From Rheinheimera texasensis DSM 17496 (lineage in GTDB: Bacteria > Pseudomonadota > Gammaproteobacteria > Enterobacterales > Alteromonadaceae), in assembly GCF_000711985.1 (NCBI RefSeq), contig NZ_JONU01000015.1:48358-112357 (forward strand): 64,000 nt of DNA, given 5' to 3'. Below the pieces are notes generated by a model that searched no databases, was not told where the DNA came from, and saw only the letters and a program-made list of their open reading frames with translations. Made by a program: the position numbers and the translations under genes. Positions 41,769 through 50,616 of this stretch are shown here, piece by piece. The number at the start of each line of letters is the position of its first letter. The stretch's first letter is position 1.

Positions 41769-43841
41769 GTGACTGAACGGAAGTTGCACTTGTCTGACCT
41801 TTTGTCCCGACTGGCTTTATTGGGTTACAGCCTGCTGATTTATTTGCTGCGGCCACTGCTGTTGCTGCTGTTTGTCTGGCGTAGTCGGGCCGACGCTGCT
41901 TACCGTCAGCGTTTTGCCGAACGTTTTGCGCTGCAGCCTGTTGCGCCGGCCCAACAAGGTGGTTTGGTGGTGCATGCGGTGTCGATGGGGGAAGTGGTTG
42001 CGGCGATTCCGCTGATTGAAGCTTTGCTGCGCGATTATCCGGCGCTGCCGATGACGATTACCTGCACCACGCCCACCGGCTCTGCCCGGATCCGCCAGCA
42101 TTTTGCTGCCCAGATTGACGCGGGCCGGGTTTATCACTGTTATTTACCCTTTGATACGCCGGGTGCCAACCGCCGCTTGCTGCACAAGCTGGCGCCGCAG
42201 CTTGTTTTACTGCTCGAAACCGAACTCTGGCCTAACTTGCTGCATACCGCTACAGCGCATCAGGTGCCGGTGTTATTGGTCAATGCGCGGTTGTCACGGC
42301 GTTCAGCCCGCGGTTATCGGCGTTTTGCCTGGCTGGTCAAACCGATGTTGCAACAACTTGCAGGCATTCTGGCGCAGGATGAGGCCACAGTCCGGCGTTT
42401 TAATACGCTGGCTGGCCTAAATAACGCCTCACCGCTGGCCGTGCGCGCCGGAAATCTGAAATATGATATGCGCATAGCGCCGGATTTAGCGTTGCGCGCG
42501 TTGGCGCTGCGTGCTGAATGGGGGCCGCGCCCGGTACTGGTGGCCGGCAGCACTCATGCCGGTGAAGATGAATTCATTCTTTCAGCGCTACAGATACTGC
42601 GACAACAGCAGCCAGATATATTGCTGATATTGGTGCCCCGTCATCCGGATCGCTTTGACAGCGTGGCGCGGCTGATAGAAGCCGAAGATCTGAAGTTTGT
42701 CAGGCGCAGCCGGGATCAGGCCGTAACGGCCGACACCGCAGTACTGCTGGGTGATAGCATGGGCGAGCTGATGTTGTGGTATCAGGCGGCTGATTTGGTG
42801 TTTATCGGTGGTTCATTAATCCCGCGTGGCGGCCATAATCCACTCGAAGCCATGTGTCTGGCGAAACCGCTGCTATCTGGGCCGCATGTGTTTAATTTTG
42901 CTCATGCTTATCAATTACTTGAGCAGCATGCTGCGGTAAGCTGGGTGTCGGATGCGACAACCCTGGCTGAGCAGGTACAAACACTGCTGAGCGAACCGGC
43001 GGAGCGACAGCGCCTGGCTGCGGCAGGACTAGCGCTGTACGAGCAACAAGGCGGTGCCACAGCGCGCATTCTCAACAGCATCAGTCAACAGACGCTTGCT
43101 ATGCCGGTGGTGCTGCCGGGTGAATTGCGCTGGTGCGCGCCATCGCTGGCGCCTGAACTGCAGGATGCGCCTTTGTTTGACCCGGCCTGGTGGCAGGCGC
43201 AGCAGGCGGTGACCGGTTATTCCAGCGGGCGTAATACCGTGTATTTTGTCCGCGTGGCTGGCGTTGAGACCGACTGGGTGCTGCGGCATTATTATCGCGG
43301 CGGGCTGATTGGCAACCTGAACAAGGACTGGTTTGCCGCTGAACCTGTCGCCCGCAGCCGCGCGCTGGCTGAATTCAGTTTATTGCTCTGGATGCGTCAT
43401 GCCGGACTGCCGGTGCCGGCACCGGTGGCGGCACGTTATCAGCGGCGTGGTGTTGGCTATAGTGCTGACATACTGCTTGAACGGATCCCTCATAGTCAGG
43501 ACTTGTTTCATTATCTGCAGCAGCAGGCACTGACGCAGGTGCAGTGGCAACAGCTCGGCACTTTGGTAGCACAGTTGCATCAGGCCGGGGTTTACCACTC
43601 CGATTTAAACTGTCACAACATTCTGCTGGATGCCAAGGGGCAGTTCTGGCTGATTGATTTTGATAAGTGCGCCAGATGCGAAGGCACACATTGGTGGCCG
43701 GAGCCGGTGGCCCGGCTGCACAGAAGTCTGCAGAAAGAACTGGGGCTGCGTGCTGCTTTCTTTTTCACGGCAGCAGACTGGCAGGCATTCAGCAGTGGTT
43801 ATCAGCAACAGATGGCTGCCGTCGCTGGTTTTCACGGATGA
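41769..43841 (+). CDS. waaA: fusion of Kdo transferase (WaaA) and Kdo kinase (KdkA)
   Basis: 690 residues. Residues 1 to about 430 are WaaA: an N-terminal membrane anchor (about 16-37), 'YRQRFAERF', the acid/base Glu75 in 'AVSMGEVVAAIPLI', 'TTPTGSARIR', 'LLLETELWPNL', 'GSTHAGEDE', and 'FIGGSLIPRGGHNPLEAMCLAKPLLSGP'. From about 455 on it matches KdkA: 'WWQAQQAVTGYSSGRNTVYF', 'LRHYYRGGLIGNLNKDWF', 'RALAEFSLLLWMRHAGLPVPAPVAAR'. The kinase site is H610-S-D612 with N-x-x-N and 'LIDFDK'. The first half adds Kdo to lipid A precursors and the second phosphorylates Kdo. Both act at the inner membrane cytosolic face. The single reading frame is uninterrupted. Confidence 0.93.
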   Translation: MTERKLHLSDLLSRLALLGYSLLIYLLRPLLLLLFVWRSRADAAYRQRFAERFALQPVAPAQQGGLVVHAVSMGEVVAAIPLIEALLRDYPALPMTITCTTPTGSARIRQHFAAQIDAGRVYHCYLPFDTPGANRRLLHKLAPQLVLLLETELWPNLLHTATAHQVPVLLVNARLSRRSARGYRRFAWLVKPMLQQLAGILAQDEATVRRFNTLAGLNNASPLAVRAGNLKYDMRIAPDLALRALALRAEWGPRPVLVAGSTHAGEDEFILSALQILRQQQPDILLILVPRHPDRFDSVARLIEAEDLKFVRRSRDQAVTADTAVLLGDSMGELMLWYQAADLVFIGGSLIPRGGHNPLEAMCLAKPLLSGPHVFNFAHAYQLLEQHAAVSWVSDATTLAEQVQTLLSEPAERQRLAAAGLALYEQQGGATARILNSISQQTLAMPVVLPGELRWCAPSLAPELQDAPLFDPAWWQAQQAVTGYSSGRNTVYFVRVAGVETDWVLRHYYRGGLIGNLNKDWFAAEPVARSRALAEFSLLLWMRHAGLPVPAPVAARYQRRGVGYSADILLERIPHSQDLFHYLQQQALTQVQWQQLGTLVAQLHQAGVYHSDLNCHNILLDAKGQFWLIDFDKCARCEGTHWWPEPVARLHRSLQKELGLRAAFFFTAADWQAFSSGYQQQMAAVAGFHG

Positions 43842-43862
43842 TCAGAGGGTGCAAAGCTGATA

Positions 43863-43888
43863 AAAAAAGCCGCAGCAGCGGCTTTTTT
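43863..43888. terminator. bidirectional rho-independent terminator
   Basis: AAAAAAGCCGC and GCGGCTTTTTT enclose an AGCA loop between the convergent waaA-kdkA and subtilase genes. A and T tracts serve both directions. Confidence 0.92.
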
Positions 43889-43905
43889 AGTTCTATATCA
43901 GTCTG

Positions 43906-45675
43906 TTACTGATGGCTGGTGCTCAGTGTCAGGCCAGTCACTGCGGCATAGCCGTAAATACCGATGTGGTAAGTGCCAGCTGTCGGGTTAGTGAAACTAC
44001 AACTTTCTGTATTTCCGGTTTTATATGGCCGGCAGCTGTAGCTGCTCAGAGTTGGGTTTGAGCCTAAACGCACATATAAATCGGCATCACCGGTACCACC
44101 GGCTGTGCTGATGGTCAGGTTGGTGCGACCGGCAGGAACCGTCAGGGTGTAATATTTCCAGCTACTTTTTGCCACTGAAATATTCGATGTGGTTGAGGTC
44201 ACCGGCGTAGTACCACCACTGCTGCCACCTGCAGCCTTGGTGACTGCCGCAGCGGCATCAACGATACCGGTACCGCAGTTGCTGCAAGTTGCCGGGAAGG
44301 CGCGGGTGGTGGTTTTCAGGATAGATTCCACTTCATCCGGCGTTGCCGTTGGTTTTTTCTGCATGATCAGCGCTGCAACACCTGCCACATGCGGGGCTGC
44401 CATTGAGGTGCCTTGCATATAGGTGTAGATGTCTGAGCCCGGTGTTGTGGTACCACTGTTGTGGGTCGACAACACACCGTTGGAGTCATTGGCTGAGTTC
44501 TGTGCGCCACCAGGTGCAGCAACGTCAACTGAAGTGCCGTAGTTGGAGTAATAAGCGCGTCCGCCATTGCGGTTAGTCGATGCCACGTTCACGACGCCGG
44601 CACAGTTACCCGGGTTAAAGTTATTGGCGTTACTGTTGTCATTACCTGCAGCGATCACCACCACAGTGCCACGTGAACGGGCAGAGTTGATTGCCGCCTG
44701 AGTGGTAGAATCACAGGCACCGGAGCCACCTAAGCTCATATTGATGACTTTCGCCGGGTTGGCGTTGGCCGGCACGCCGGACACGGTGCCGCCCGATGCC
44801 CAGATAATGCCGTCTGCGATATCAGAGGTGTAACCGCCACATTTACCTAATACCCGTACTGGCACCACTTTGGCTTTGTAAGCCACACCGGCAACGCCGC
44901 TGTTATTATTAGTGACAGCAGCGATAGTGCCGGCTACATGAGTGCCATGCCAGCTGGAATCCTGTGCCTGGGTTGGTTGACCGCCGCCACAAGCGCCGAC
45001 TGCGACCCAGTCACCCGGATCTTTGGCGTCGTTGTCGCGACCATTGCCGTCGTTGCCGATGAATGAATCAGCAATCATGTCGTAGCCAGGCAGAATGTTG
45101 GCATTCAGATCGGCGTGTGGGCGGTAACCGGTATCCAGTACTGCAACCACAACGCCGGTACCATCAGCCTGGTCCCAGGCGGCCGGTGCGCGCAGACCAC
45201 CGGTATTTTCATAATAATGCCATTGGTTATTGTATTGCGTGTCGTTTGGCGTCGCGGCGATTTGTAACAGCCGGTCTTCTTCAATCTCGCCGACATTTGG
45301 ATCGTTTTTCAACGCCTTGATCATGTCAGCTTTTTCTTTTTCGCTGAGGCGACGTTCTGCCCGCACGATATGACGGCCATTGACTGCACTGGCGCGGACA
45401 TAATCCAGCTCAGAACCTGCCAACACTGACAGCGTTTCTTCGACATGCTGTTGCACGTTGATTTGTTCGTCGACGAAGTTTTGTGTGCTGACATCCGCAT
45501 CAGACAGCATGTCGCCGGCAGCGTTGCCGCTTTGTTTGTAGGTCAGAATAAACTGGGTGTTGGCTTCTGTAGCCTGCTTTGTATCCGCCAGGGTTACTTC
45601 CTGCGCGGCGACTGGGGTCAGCATCAATGCTGTAAGGGTTCCAAGGGCGATTTTATGTAATTTGAATTGTTGCAT
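43906..45675 (-). CDS. secreted S8 subtilisin-like protease with C-terminal PPC domain
   Basis: 589 residues: leader (to 'PVAAQ'), I9-type propeptide (about 30-140, ending 'VGEIEEDRLLQIA'), catalytic domain (about 150-480) and a C-terminal PPC domain (about 495-589). The triad is Asp181 in 'VAVLDTGYRPH', His243 in 'SWHGTHVAGT' and Ser424 in 'QGTSMAAPHVAG'; 'IAAGNDN' supplies the oxyanion Asn. Cysteines in 'GACGGGQ', 'GKCGGY' and 'ATCSNCGTG' suggest disulfides. The PPC domain ('WKYYTLTVPAG', 'TGDADLYVRLGSNPT', 'TYHIGIYGY') is typical of type II secreted proteases and is often cut off after export. It degrades extracellular protein. Confidence 0.95.
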   Translation of the reverse strand: MQQFKLHKIALGTLTALMLTPVAAQEVTLADTKQATEANTQFILTYKQSGNAAGDMLSDADVSTQNFVDEQINVQQHVEETLSVLAGSELDYVRASAVNGRHIVRAERRLSEKEKADMIKALKNDPNVGEIEEDRLLQIAATPNDTQYNNQWHYYENTGGLRAPAAWDQADGTGVVVAVLDTGYRPHADLNANILPGYDMIADSFIGNDGNGRDNDAKDPGDWVAVGACGGGQPTQAQDSSWHGTHVAGTIAAVTNNNSGVAGVAYKAKVVPVRVLGKCGGYTSDIADGIIWASGGTVSGVPANANPAKVINMSLGGSGACDSTTQAAINSARSRGTVVVIAAGNDNSNANNFNPGNCAGVVNVASTNRNGGRAYYSNYGTSVDVAAPGGAQNSANDSNGVLSTHNSGTTTPGSDIYTYMQGTSMAAPHVAGVAALIMQKKPTATPDEVESILKTTTRAFPATCSNCGTGIVDAAAAVTKAAGGSSGGTTPVTSTTSNISVAKSSWKYYTLTVPAGRTNLTISTAGGTGDADLYVRLGSNPTLSSYSCRPYKTGNTESCSFTNPTAGTYHIGIYGYAAVTGLTLSTSHQ

Positions 45676-46137
45676 TGTAATTTCTCAATAATGAGTTGTT
45701 GTAATTGCCTGGACAGTACCCGCTGTTATTTTTGCTGCTGCCATTGGAGTTCAGCGCTCTGGTGCGGGTAACGCAATATTTCATCAATGCTTTAATGCTG
45801 TAAAGATAACTAAATTAACATTTGGTTATATAAGCGGGACTGTTCAAAAATCAGACTGCACTGAAATGGTGCATGTTGCGTAGAAAGATCATGCTGGAGC
45901 AGGCATTATTGCTACGAATTATTACAAATAGTTACAGGTATGAATTTATTACTATAAGAGATAAGTTAGATTTAAAAGATATAAAAAATACGAATTTTTT
46001 CGCACTATTTGTCATTCAGGGCTGTTAAAGCGGGCTGATATTTGCCTTTCTGCCAGATCCGCCGGACAATAGCCGGTTTTCGGCCTGCCATTGCTTGGGG
46101 TATGGCCTGAGCTGAAACTCAGAGGTGTAAATTCCAG
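45676..46137. other. AT-rich intergenic region with divergent promoters
   Basis: About 460 bases without a gene between the divergent subtilase and YhiN-like genes. Its right half is strongly AT-rich. A short palindrome TAAC-5-GTTA (45816-45828) lies about 140 bases before the subtilase start and could be an operator. No confident promoter, small RNA or open frame was seen. Confidence 0.5.
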
Positions 46138-47319
46138 ATGCAGCAGTGGGATGTCATTGTGATTGGCGCAGGCGCCGCCGGTTTATTTTGTGCGATTGAA
46201 GCCGGTAAACGTGGCCGGCGCGTGCTGGTGCTGGATAACGGCAAAAAAATCGGCCGGAAAATTCTGATGTCTGGTGGTGGGCGTTGTAATTTTACCAACA
46301 TCTATGCCAGTCATCAGAACTACCTGTCGCAAAACCCGCATTTCTGCAAGTCGGCGTTAAGCCGCTACACGCAATGGGATTTCATCAGCCTGGTACAGCA
46401 GTACCAAATCCCCTATCACGAAAAAACCTTAGGCCAGCTGTTTTGCGATGACAGCGCCAAAGATATTGTTGAACTGCTGAGCAGTGAGTGCCGCAAAGCC
46501 GGCGTGCAGATTGCGTTGCAGCAACAAATCAGCAGCGTCACTCATGCAGATGGCCTGTATCAGGTGGTGACGCCGGAACTGACACGCAGTTGCCAGAGCC
46601 TGGTGGTAGCCTGCGGCGGCCTCAGTCTGCCAAATTTAGGTGCTACTGCTTTGGGTTATCAGCTGGCGGAACAGTTTGGCCTGAACGTCTTACCGGTGCG
46701 GGCTGCATTAGTACCGCTGACCTGGCAGCCAGCCGACAAAGCGGTTTTTGAAGAAATCAGTGGCGTAGCACTGCCGGTCACCGCTGAAGCCAATGATGTG
46801 GTGTTCCCGGAGGATATGCTGTTTACCCACCGTGGTCTCAGTGGCCCGGCTATTTTGCAAATCTCGTCATTCTGGCAGCCCGGCGATGATTTGTTGATCA
46901 ACTTACTACCTCAACTGGATGTCGCCGAGTTTTTACGTGAACAACAGCAAAAACACCCGGAGCAGGAGCTGAAGACGGCATTAGGTAAAGTATTGCCGAA
47001 ACGGCTGGTAGAAAAGCTGATAGAAATCAAAGTAATAAATAATCAGCCACTGAAAGCGCTGCAACATAAAACCATCAGCCATATCAGTCAGGCGCTGCAT
47101 CACTATGTATTTAAACCCAATGGCACTGAAGGTTATCGCACCGCCGAAGTGACCTTGGGCGGCGTTGATACTAACGAGTTGTCGTCCAAAACCATGGAAG
47201 CAAAAAAACAGCCGGGCCTGTATTTTGTCGGAGAAGTGATGGATGTCACCGGCTGGCTCGGCGGTTATAACTTCCAGTGGGCCTGGAGCTCGGGCTGGGT
47301 TGCCGGGCAGTACTGCTGA
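46138..47319 (+). CDS. FAD-dependent oxidoreductase, YhiN/HI0933 family
   Basis: 393 residues. The N-terminal dinucleotide fold is 'DVIVIGAGAAGLFCAIEAGKRGRRVLVLDNG' followed by the family signature 'KKIGRKILMSGGGRCNFTN'. The C-terminus 'VTLGGVDTNELSSKTMEAKKQPGLYFVGEVMDVTGWLGGYNFQWAWSSGWVAGQ' is diagnostic of the HI0933-like group. It binds FAD, and its physiological substrate is not known. AGAGGTG lies about ten bases upstream of the ATG. It overlaps the next short gene by one base (TGATG), so the two are co-translated. Confidence 0.93.
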   Translation: MQQWDVIVIGAGAAGLFCAIEAGKRGRRVLVLDNGKKIGRKILMSGGGRCNFTNIYASHQNYLSQNPHFCKSALSRYTQWDFISLVQQYQIPYHEKTLGQLFCDDSAKDIVELLSSECRKAGVQIALQQQISSVTHADGLYQVVTPELTRSCQSLVVACGGLSLPNLGATALGYQLAEQFGLNVLPVRAALVPLTWQPADKAVFEEISGVALPVTAEANDVVFPEDMLFTHRGLSGPAILQISSFWQPGDDLLINLLPQLDVAEFLREQQQKHPEQELKTALGKVLPKRLVEKLIEIKVINNQPLKALQHKTISHISQALHHYVFKPNGTEGYRTAEVTLGGVDTNELSSKTMEAKKQPGLYFVGEVMDVTGWLGGYNFQWAWSSGWVAGQYC

Positions 47320-47684
47320 TGGCCAGCGTCAAACCCGGCCCAGACTGGCTGAGCCGCAAACTGTCGGCGCGTTGCCAGCAGCAGGAGCAAAAACTGCGTG
47401 AGGTGCTGCAAAAGTTATGGCCTGATTGGCAACAACAGGGCGGCTTGGGCCTCGCGTATCAGCTGCAGTTTGAACATTTTCCACAAAGTTTATTGGTTTA
47501 TGTGCAGGCACCAGCTGACAGGCGCGAGCTGTTGCTCAAGGCATTGCCGGGCTGGCAGCTGCAACTGCAACAGGCGTTATTTAAAAAAGGTATTGTGCTG
47601 AAGCCGCCGCTGCGGCATATCAGCGTTTGTAGCGAATTTCCGCAGCTGGACCCCAGAAGCTTCTGTTTACTGGTTGATTCGTAG
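47319..47684 (+). CDS. hypothetical protein coupled to the YhiN-like gene
   Basis: 121 residues from the ATG at 47319, whose first base is the last base of the upstream stop. The N-terminal half is Gln/Leu/Lys-rich and probably helical ('RKLSARCQQQEQKLREVLQKLW'). The middle has a beta-like stretch 'AYQLQFEHFPQSLLVYVQAP'. There are no membrane segments and no leader, so it is cytosolic. I recognise no domain. The tight coupling suggests it works with the flavoprotein. It converges with the SDR gene, ten bases apart. Confidence 0.65.
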   Translation: MASVKPGPDWLSRKLSARCQQQEQKLREVLQKLWPDWQQQGGLGLAYQLQFEHFPQSLLVYVQAPADRRELLLKALPGWQLQLQQALFKKGIVLKPPLRHISVCSEFPQLDPRSFCLLVDS

Positions 47685-47694
47685 CACCCTCGGG

Positions 47695-48444
47695 TTAATA
47701 CGGCAGCACAGTACCATCCCAATGCAGCAAGGCTCCATTTTGTGCCGGCGTTAAATCTGCCACCGTTGCGGCCAGCCGCCGTGCAGTCGCCGCAGGGCTT
47801 TGTAACTGGCCAGCTGGCAAATTGCGCTGGAAGGGTTTTGACATCGCAGTGTCTGTAGTACCCGGATGCAACGCAACCAGGGTCGCTTGCGGCAGCTGAC
47901 GTTTCAGTTCTATTGCTGCGCCGCGGACCAGCATATTCAGCGCTGCCTTGCTGGCACGATAACTATGCCAGCCACCAGCCTGATTGTCGCCAATACTGCC
48001 GACTTTCGCCGACAACCAACATAATTTGACTTGGGGTGATTTGGTCAGCCATGGCCAGAGGGCCTGCAGCCACAACGACGGCAAAATCGTATTGACTTCA
48101 AAGGCCTGGCGTAAGTTGTCAGCGCTGAGTTGCCGCAGGCTTTTTTCCGGTTGTAGCTCTGCCTGATGCAGCAGACCGAGGCAACAAAACACCAGATCAA
48201 CCGGCTGAGCGAACACAGTGGCCAGCGCGTCCTGCAGCGGCGCAGAACTTTGTTCCAGCTGTTCCGGCTGATACAGATATTGACGGTGATCTGCACGTTG
48301 TTGAGGTGACCAAGCCGGCTGACCGGCTTGCTCTACTGGCATTGCGGTGCGGCTAAACACTGACACCATAGCCCCGCAACTCAAATAGTGAGTAGTTAAC
48401 GCCGCGCCAATGCCACTATTTCCGCCCAAAATCACTACATGCAT
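47695..48444 (-). CDS. short-chain dehydrogenase/reductase
   Basis: 249 residues from ATG 48444, which has GGAGA six bases upstream; the frame opens nine codons earlier. The Rossmann start is 'MHVVILGGNSGIGAALTTHYL' (GxxxGIG). The active site is 'LCWLSAKVGSIGDNQAGGWHSYRASKAALNMLVRGAAIEL', with the Ser, and Y-x-x-x-K in 'YRASK'. 'VALHPGTTDTAMSKPF' follows. The family reduces or oxidises small carbonyl compounds with NAD(P)H. Substrate unknown. The cytosolic protein is close to C-factor/CsgA-like SDRs in layout. Confidence 0.9.
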   Translation of the reverse strand: MHVVILGGNSGIGAALTTHYLSCGAMVSVFSRTAMPVEQAGQPAWSPQQRADHRQYLYQPEQLEQSSAPLQDALATVFAQPVDLVFCCLGLLHQAELQPEKSLRQLSADNLRQAFEVNTILPSLWLQALWPWLTKSPQVKLCWLSAKVGSIGDNQAGGWHSYRASKAALNMLVRGAAIELKRQLPQATLVALHPGTTDTAMSKPFQRNLPAGQLQSPAATARRLAATVADLTPAQNGALLHWDGTVLPY

Positions 48445-48497
48445 CTGCTGTCTCCACCGCTTATCTGACAACAGTTACGTCGCAGCGCTTACTTCGA

Positions 48498-49418
48498 TCA
48501 GGGTTTTGGCGTCAGTAAAAACTGCAGCGGTAGGTCGAGGCGTTTCGCCCAGGCTTGCTCGGAGTGATCCTCGCCCGGGAAAAAGCGGCTTTGCCATAAT
48601 GCCGGCGGATACTTCAGCTGTTGCATCACTTGGTCTGCCTGACGTTGTAATGGCGGGTACAAGGCATCCAGCGTCTGGTCGCCATAGTCAAAATACAGTT
48701 TATGCTGGCCGGTTTTGGGTAAGTGCTGTTGCATGTAGCGAAAAAATGCAGCAGGCACCGGATTGTCTTTGTCCGGGAAGATCCCCGGCCAGTGCGTGGA
48801 TAAACATGCTGCGCCGCCAAACACTTGCGGGTATTCACTGATGGCATACATCGAGATTAAACCACCCATGCTGGAACCCAGCACAAAAGTATTGGCGGGG
48901 TCGGTCAGCACCGGGAAATGGCTGTCGATGTAGGGTTTTAATTCTGTCACCAGAAACTTCAGGTACGCATCGGAATAAACTTCACGCTGAAATAGTTTCT
49001 GACCTGGTTGCCGGTCCAGCTGATAAAGGCTCTGCTGAGTGGTTGCTGGCAGACTTAAAAAAGGCTGTTGCGGAAAGTATTCAGCATGGCGGTTCAAATC
49101 GGCGTTATGCACACCCACCACAATAAAAGGCCGCACTTTGCCGCTGCTGATTAGCGCCTGTGCCGTTTCATCCACCCGCCATTCCTGTTTGTTCCAGGTG
49201 CTATTGGCGTCATACAGCATTTGGCCGTCATGCATGTATAACACGGCGTATTTGTGCGTCGGGTTAAAACCAACCGGCAGCCAGATATCGATATGCCGGG
49301 GCGGCACCAGTTTTGACGGGAAATTTTCCAGTCGTTGCAGGCTGCCCTGGCTGACCTGTGGCAATGCCAGTGAAAAAAAACTCCAGAAGGTACAAAGCAC
49401 CAACAACGACAGACGCAT
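48498..49418 (-). CDS. exported alpha/beta-hydrolase, esterase D/Fes-like
   Basis: 306 residues from ATG 49418 (GGAG nine bases upstream). The leader 'MRLSLLVLCTFWSFFSLALPQ' exports it. The mature protein has 'HIDIWLPVGFNPTHKYAVLYMHDGQMLYD' and the nucleophile elbow 'FVLGSSMGGLISMYAI' (G-x-S-x-G). The catalytic His is likely in 'FFPGEDHSEQAW', with an Asp before it. The family includes enterochelin esterases and S-formylglutathione-hydrolase-like enzymes. No siderophore genes are adjacent, so the substrate is open. Confidence 0.87.
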   Translation of the reverse strand: MRLSLLVLCTFWSFFSLALPQVSQGSLQRLENFPSKLVPPRHIDIWLPVGFNPTHKYAVLYMHDGQMLYDANSTWNKQEWRVDETAQALISSGKVRPFIVVGVHNADLNRHAEYFPQQPFLSLPATTQQSLYQLDRQPGQKLFQREVYSDAYLKFLVTELKPYIDSHFPVLTDPANTFVLGSSMGGLISMYAISEYPQVFGGAACLSTHWPGIFPDKDNPVPAAFFRYMQQHLPKTGQHKLYFDYGDQTLDALYPPLQRQADQVMQQLKYPPALWQSRFFPGEDHSEQAWAKRLDLPLQFLLTPKP

Positions 49419-49611
49419 ACCGGCGAACTCCAATAAAACTGAATATTGTCAGCAATATAGGACATCTGGCTGCCAAGCTGTGCTGCATACGAATGCAGCG
49501 CCTGTAAAGCTGACGTGGCGGGCCCTACAGCGATTTGTGGTGACGCGCTTGGCGAATTAGCAGCCTTGGCTATAGTAAAAAGGTTCAGGCAAACACCGCA
49601 GGAGGGATGCT

Positions 49612-49851
49612 ATGGCAACAATCTCGGAAAATGCATATCGGATGATTCGTTCACATGCGATTGATCCGGTGGAAGCAGAACAGTTTTATCAGCAAGGACT
49701 GGCCTATTTTGGCTCTGACGCGTTGTTTGCGCAGTGGCTGACCAACGCAAATGCTTACACCATGGGGCAGGCACCAATTAATGCCCTATCCGCGGAAAAT
49801 GGCATTGCTTATCTGACCAGTCTGATGAATCGGATGCAGGACGATTACTGA
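49612..49851 (+). CDS. small protein resembling Xre/MbcA/ParS antitoxin C-terminal domain (DUF2384)
   Basis: 79 residues, ATG preceded by GGAGG. The pattern 'YFGSDALFAQWLTNANAYTMGQAPINALSAENGIAYLTSLMNRM' resembles the toxin-binding domain of MbcA/ParS/Xre antitoxins: W-L then N, G-x-x-P-x-x-x-L and x-x-G near the end. No helix-turn-helix part is present, and no RES-type toxin gene lies nearby. It may be a free-standing regulator or antitoxin remnant. The assignment is by pattern only. A strong terminator follows at 49884. Confidence 0.6.
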   Translation: MATISENAYRMIRSHAIDPVEAEQFYQQGLAYFGSDALFAQWLTNANAYTMGQAPINALSAENGIAYLTSLMNRMQDDY

Positions 49852-49883
49852 GCGCTGGTAACTGCTTTCTAAGCAAAAACAAT

Positions 49884-49908
49884 AAAGGCGGCCTAAGCCG
49901 CCTTTTTG
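49884..49908 (+). terminator. rho-independent terminator
   Basis: AAAGGCGGC and GCCGCCTTTTT enclose a CTAA loop, 33 bases after the small gene's stop codon. It also lies just past the end of the leftward CBS gene. Confidence 0.9.
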
Positions 49909-49965
49909 TCCCAACCAGTCCGGCCCCAACAGCCGGTCCCAACCTGATTTGTGTAACCCGACGCT

Positions 49966-50529
49966 TTATGCGTACAACCGGTCGAAGATATTCAGGAAGG
50001 TCGGTTGCCGTTCAATTTCGAGCGGCGGTAAATGCAGACGGCTGGCGATATCACGGGCACTAATCACACCGCGGATTTGGTGGTTTTCCAAATCAATCAC
50101 CACACAAAAGGATTCGCCATTGTGCTGCAGTGTGTTCAACACATCACCAACAGTGCAGTACTGAATTTGCTGGTAGGACAGGGCGATCAGATTGTCGCGG
50201 TGACGCATCAGGTCAACCACTTGCAGCTCGCTGGCTTTTAAGTCTTTGCTGACATGCTGCATGATGTTCTGCGATGACAGCTGCTCAGTACTAATCAGGC
50301 CAATCATTTCTTTATGTGCATCCACCACCAGCTTAAAGCTGCAGTGTTCATGCGTCATCATATCCAGCGCTTCTAACGCATTGGTTTCCGCATCCAGGAT
50401 GGCGGGAGCGCTGTGGCGGAAATCGTTAAAAATCTGCAATGCAGGCGATTTTAACGTGGTATCAGCAAATTCAGTGGGTTGGATCAAATGGTCAATGTGA
50501 TCAACGGTATAAACGTTTAACTTTCTCAT
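49966..50529 (-). CDS. CBS-domain protein
   Basis: 187 residues. Two CBS motifs are visible: about 41-95 ('APAILDAETNALEALDMMTHEHCSFKLVVDAHKEMIGLIST') and about 115-175 ('ALSYQQIQYCTVGDVLNTLQHNGESFCVVIDLENHQIRGVISARDIASRL'). Paired CBS motifs bind adenosyl nucleotides. There is no leader and no other domain, so it is a cytosolic regulatory module. The partner is unknown. AGGCATAT follows a CAGGAG-like site before the ATG. A short unknown secreted gene lies upstream on the same strand. Confidence 0.88.
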   Translation of the reverse strand: MRKLNVYTVDHIDHLIQPTEFADTTLKSPALQIFNDFRHSAPAILDAETNALEALDMMTHEHCSFKLVVDAHKEMIGLISTEQLSSQNIMQHVSKDLKASELQVVDLMRHRDNLIALSYQQIQYCTVGDVLNTLQHNGESFCVVIDLENHQIRGVISARDIASRLHLPPLEIERQPTFLNIFDRLYA

Positions 50530-50616
50530 ATATGCCTCACAGGAGCCTGTCAGAGCAGGCCCGATCTAATCTGGGAAAAATAGAATGCAATGCTGTTTTC
50601 ACAGCGGGACAACAGA

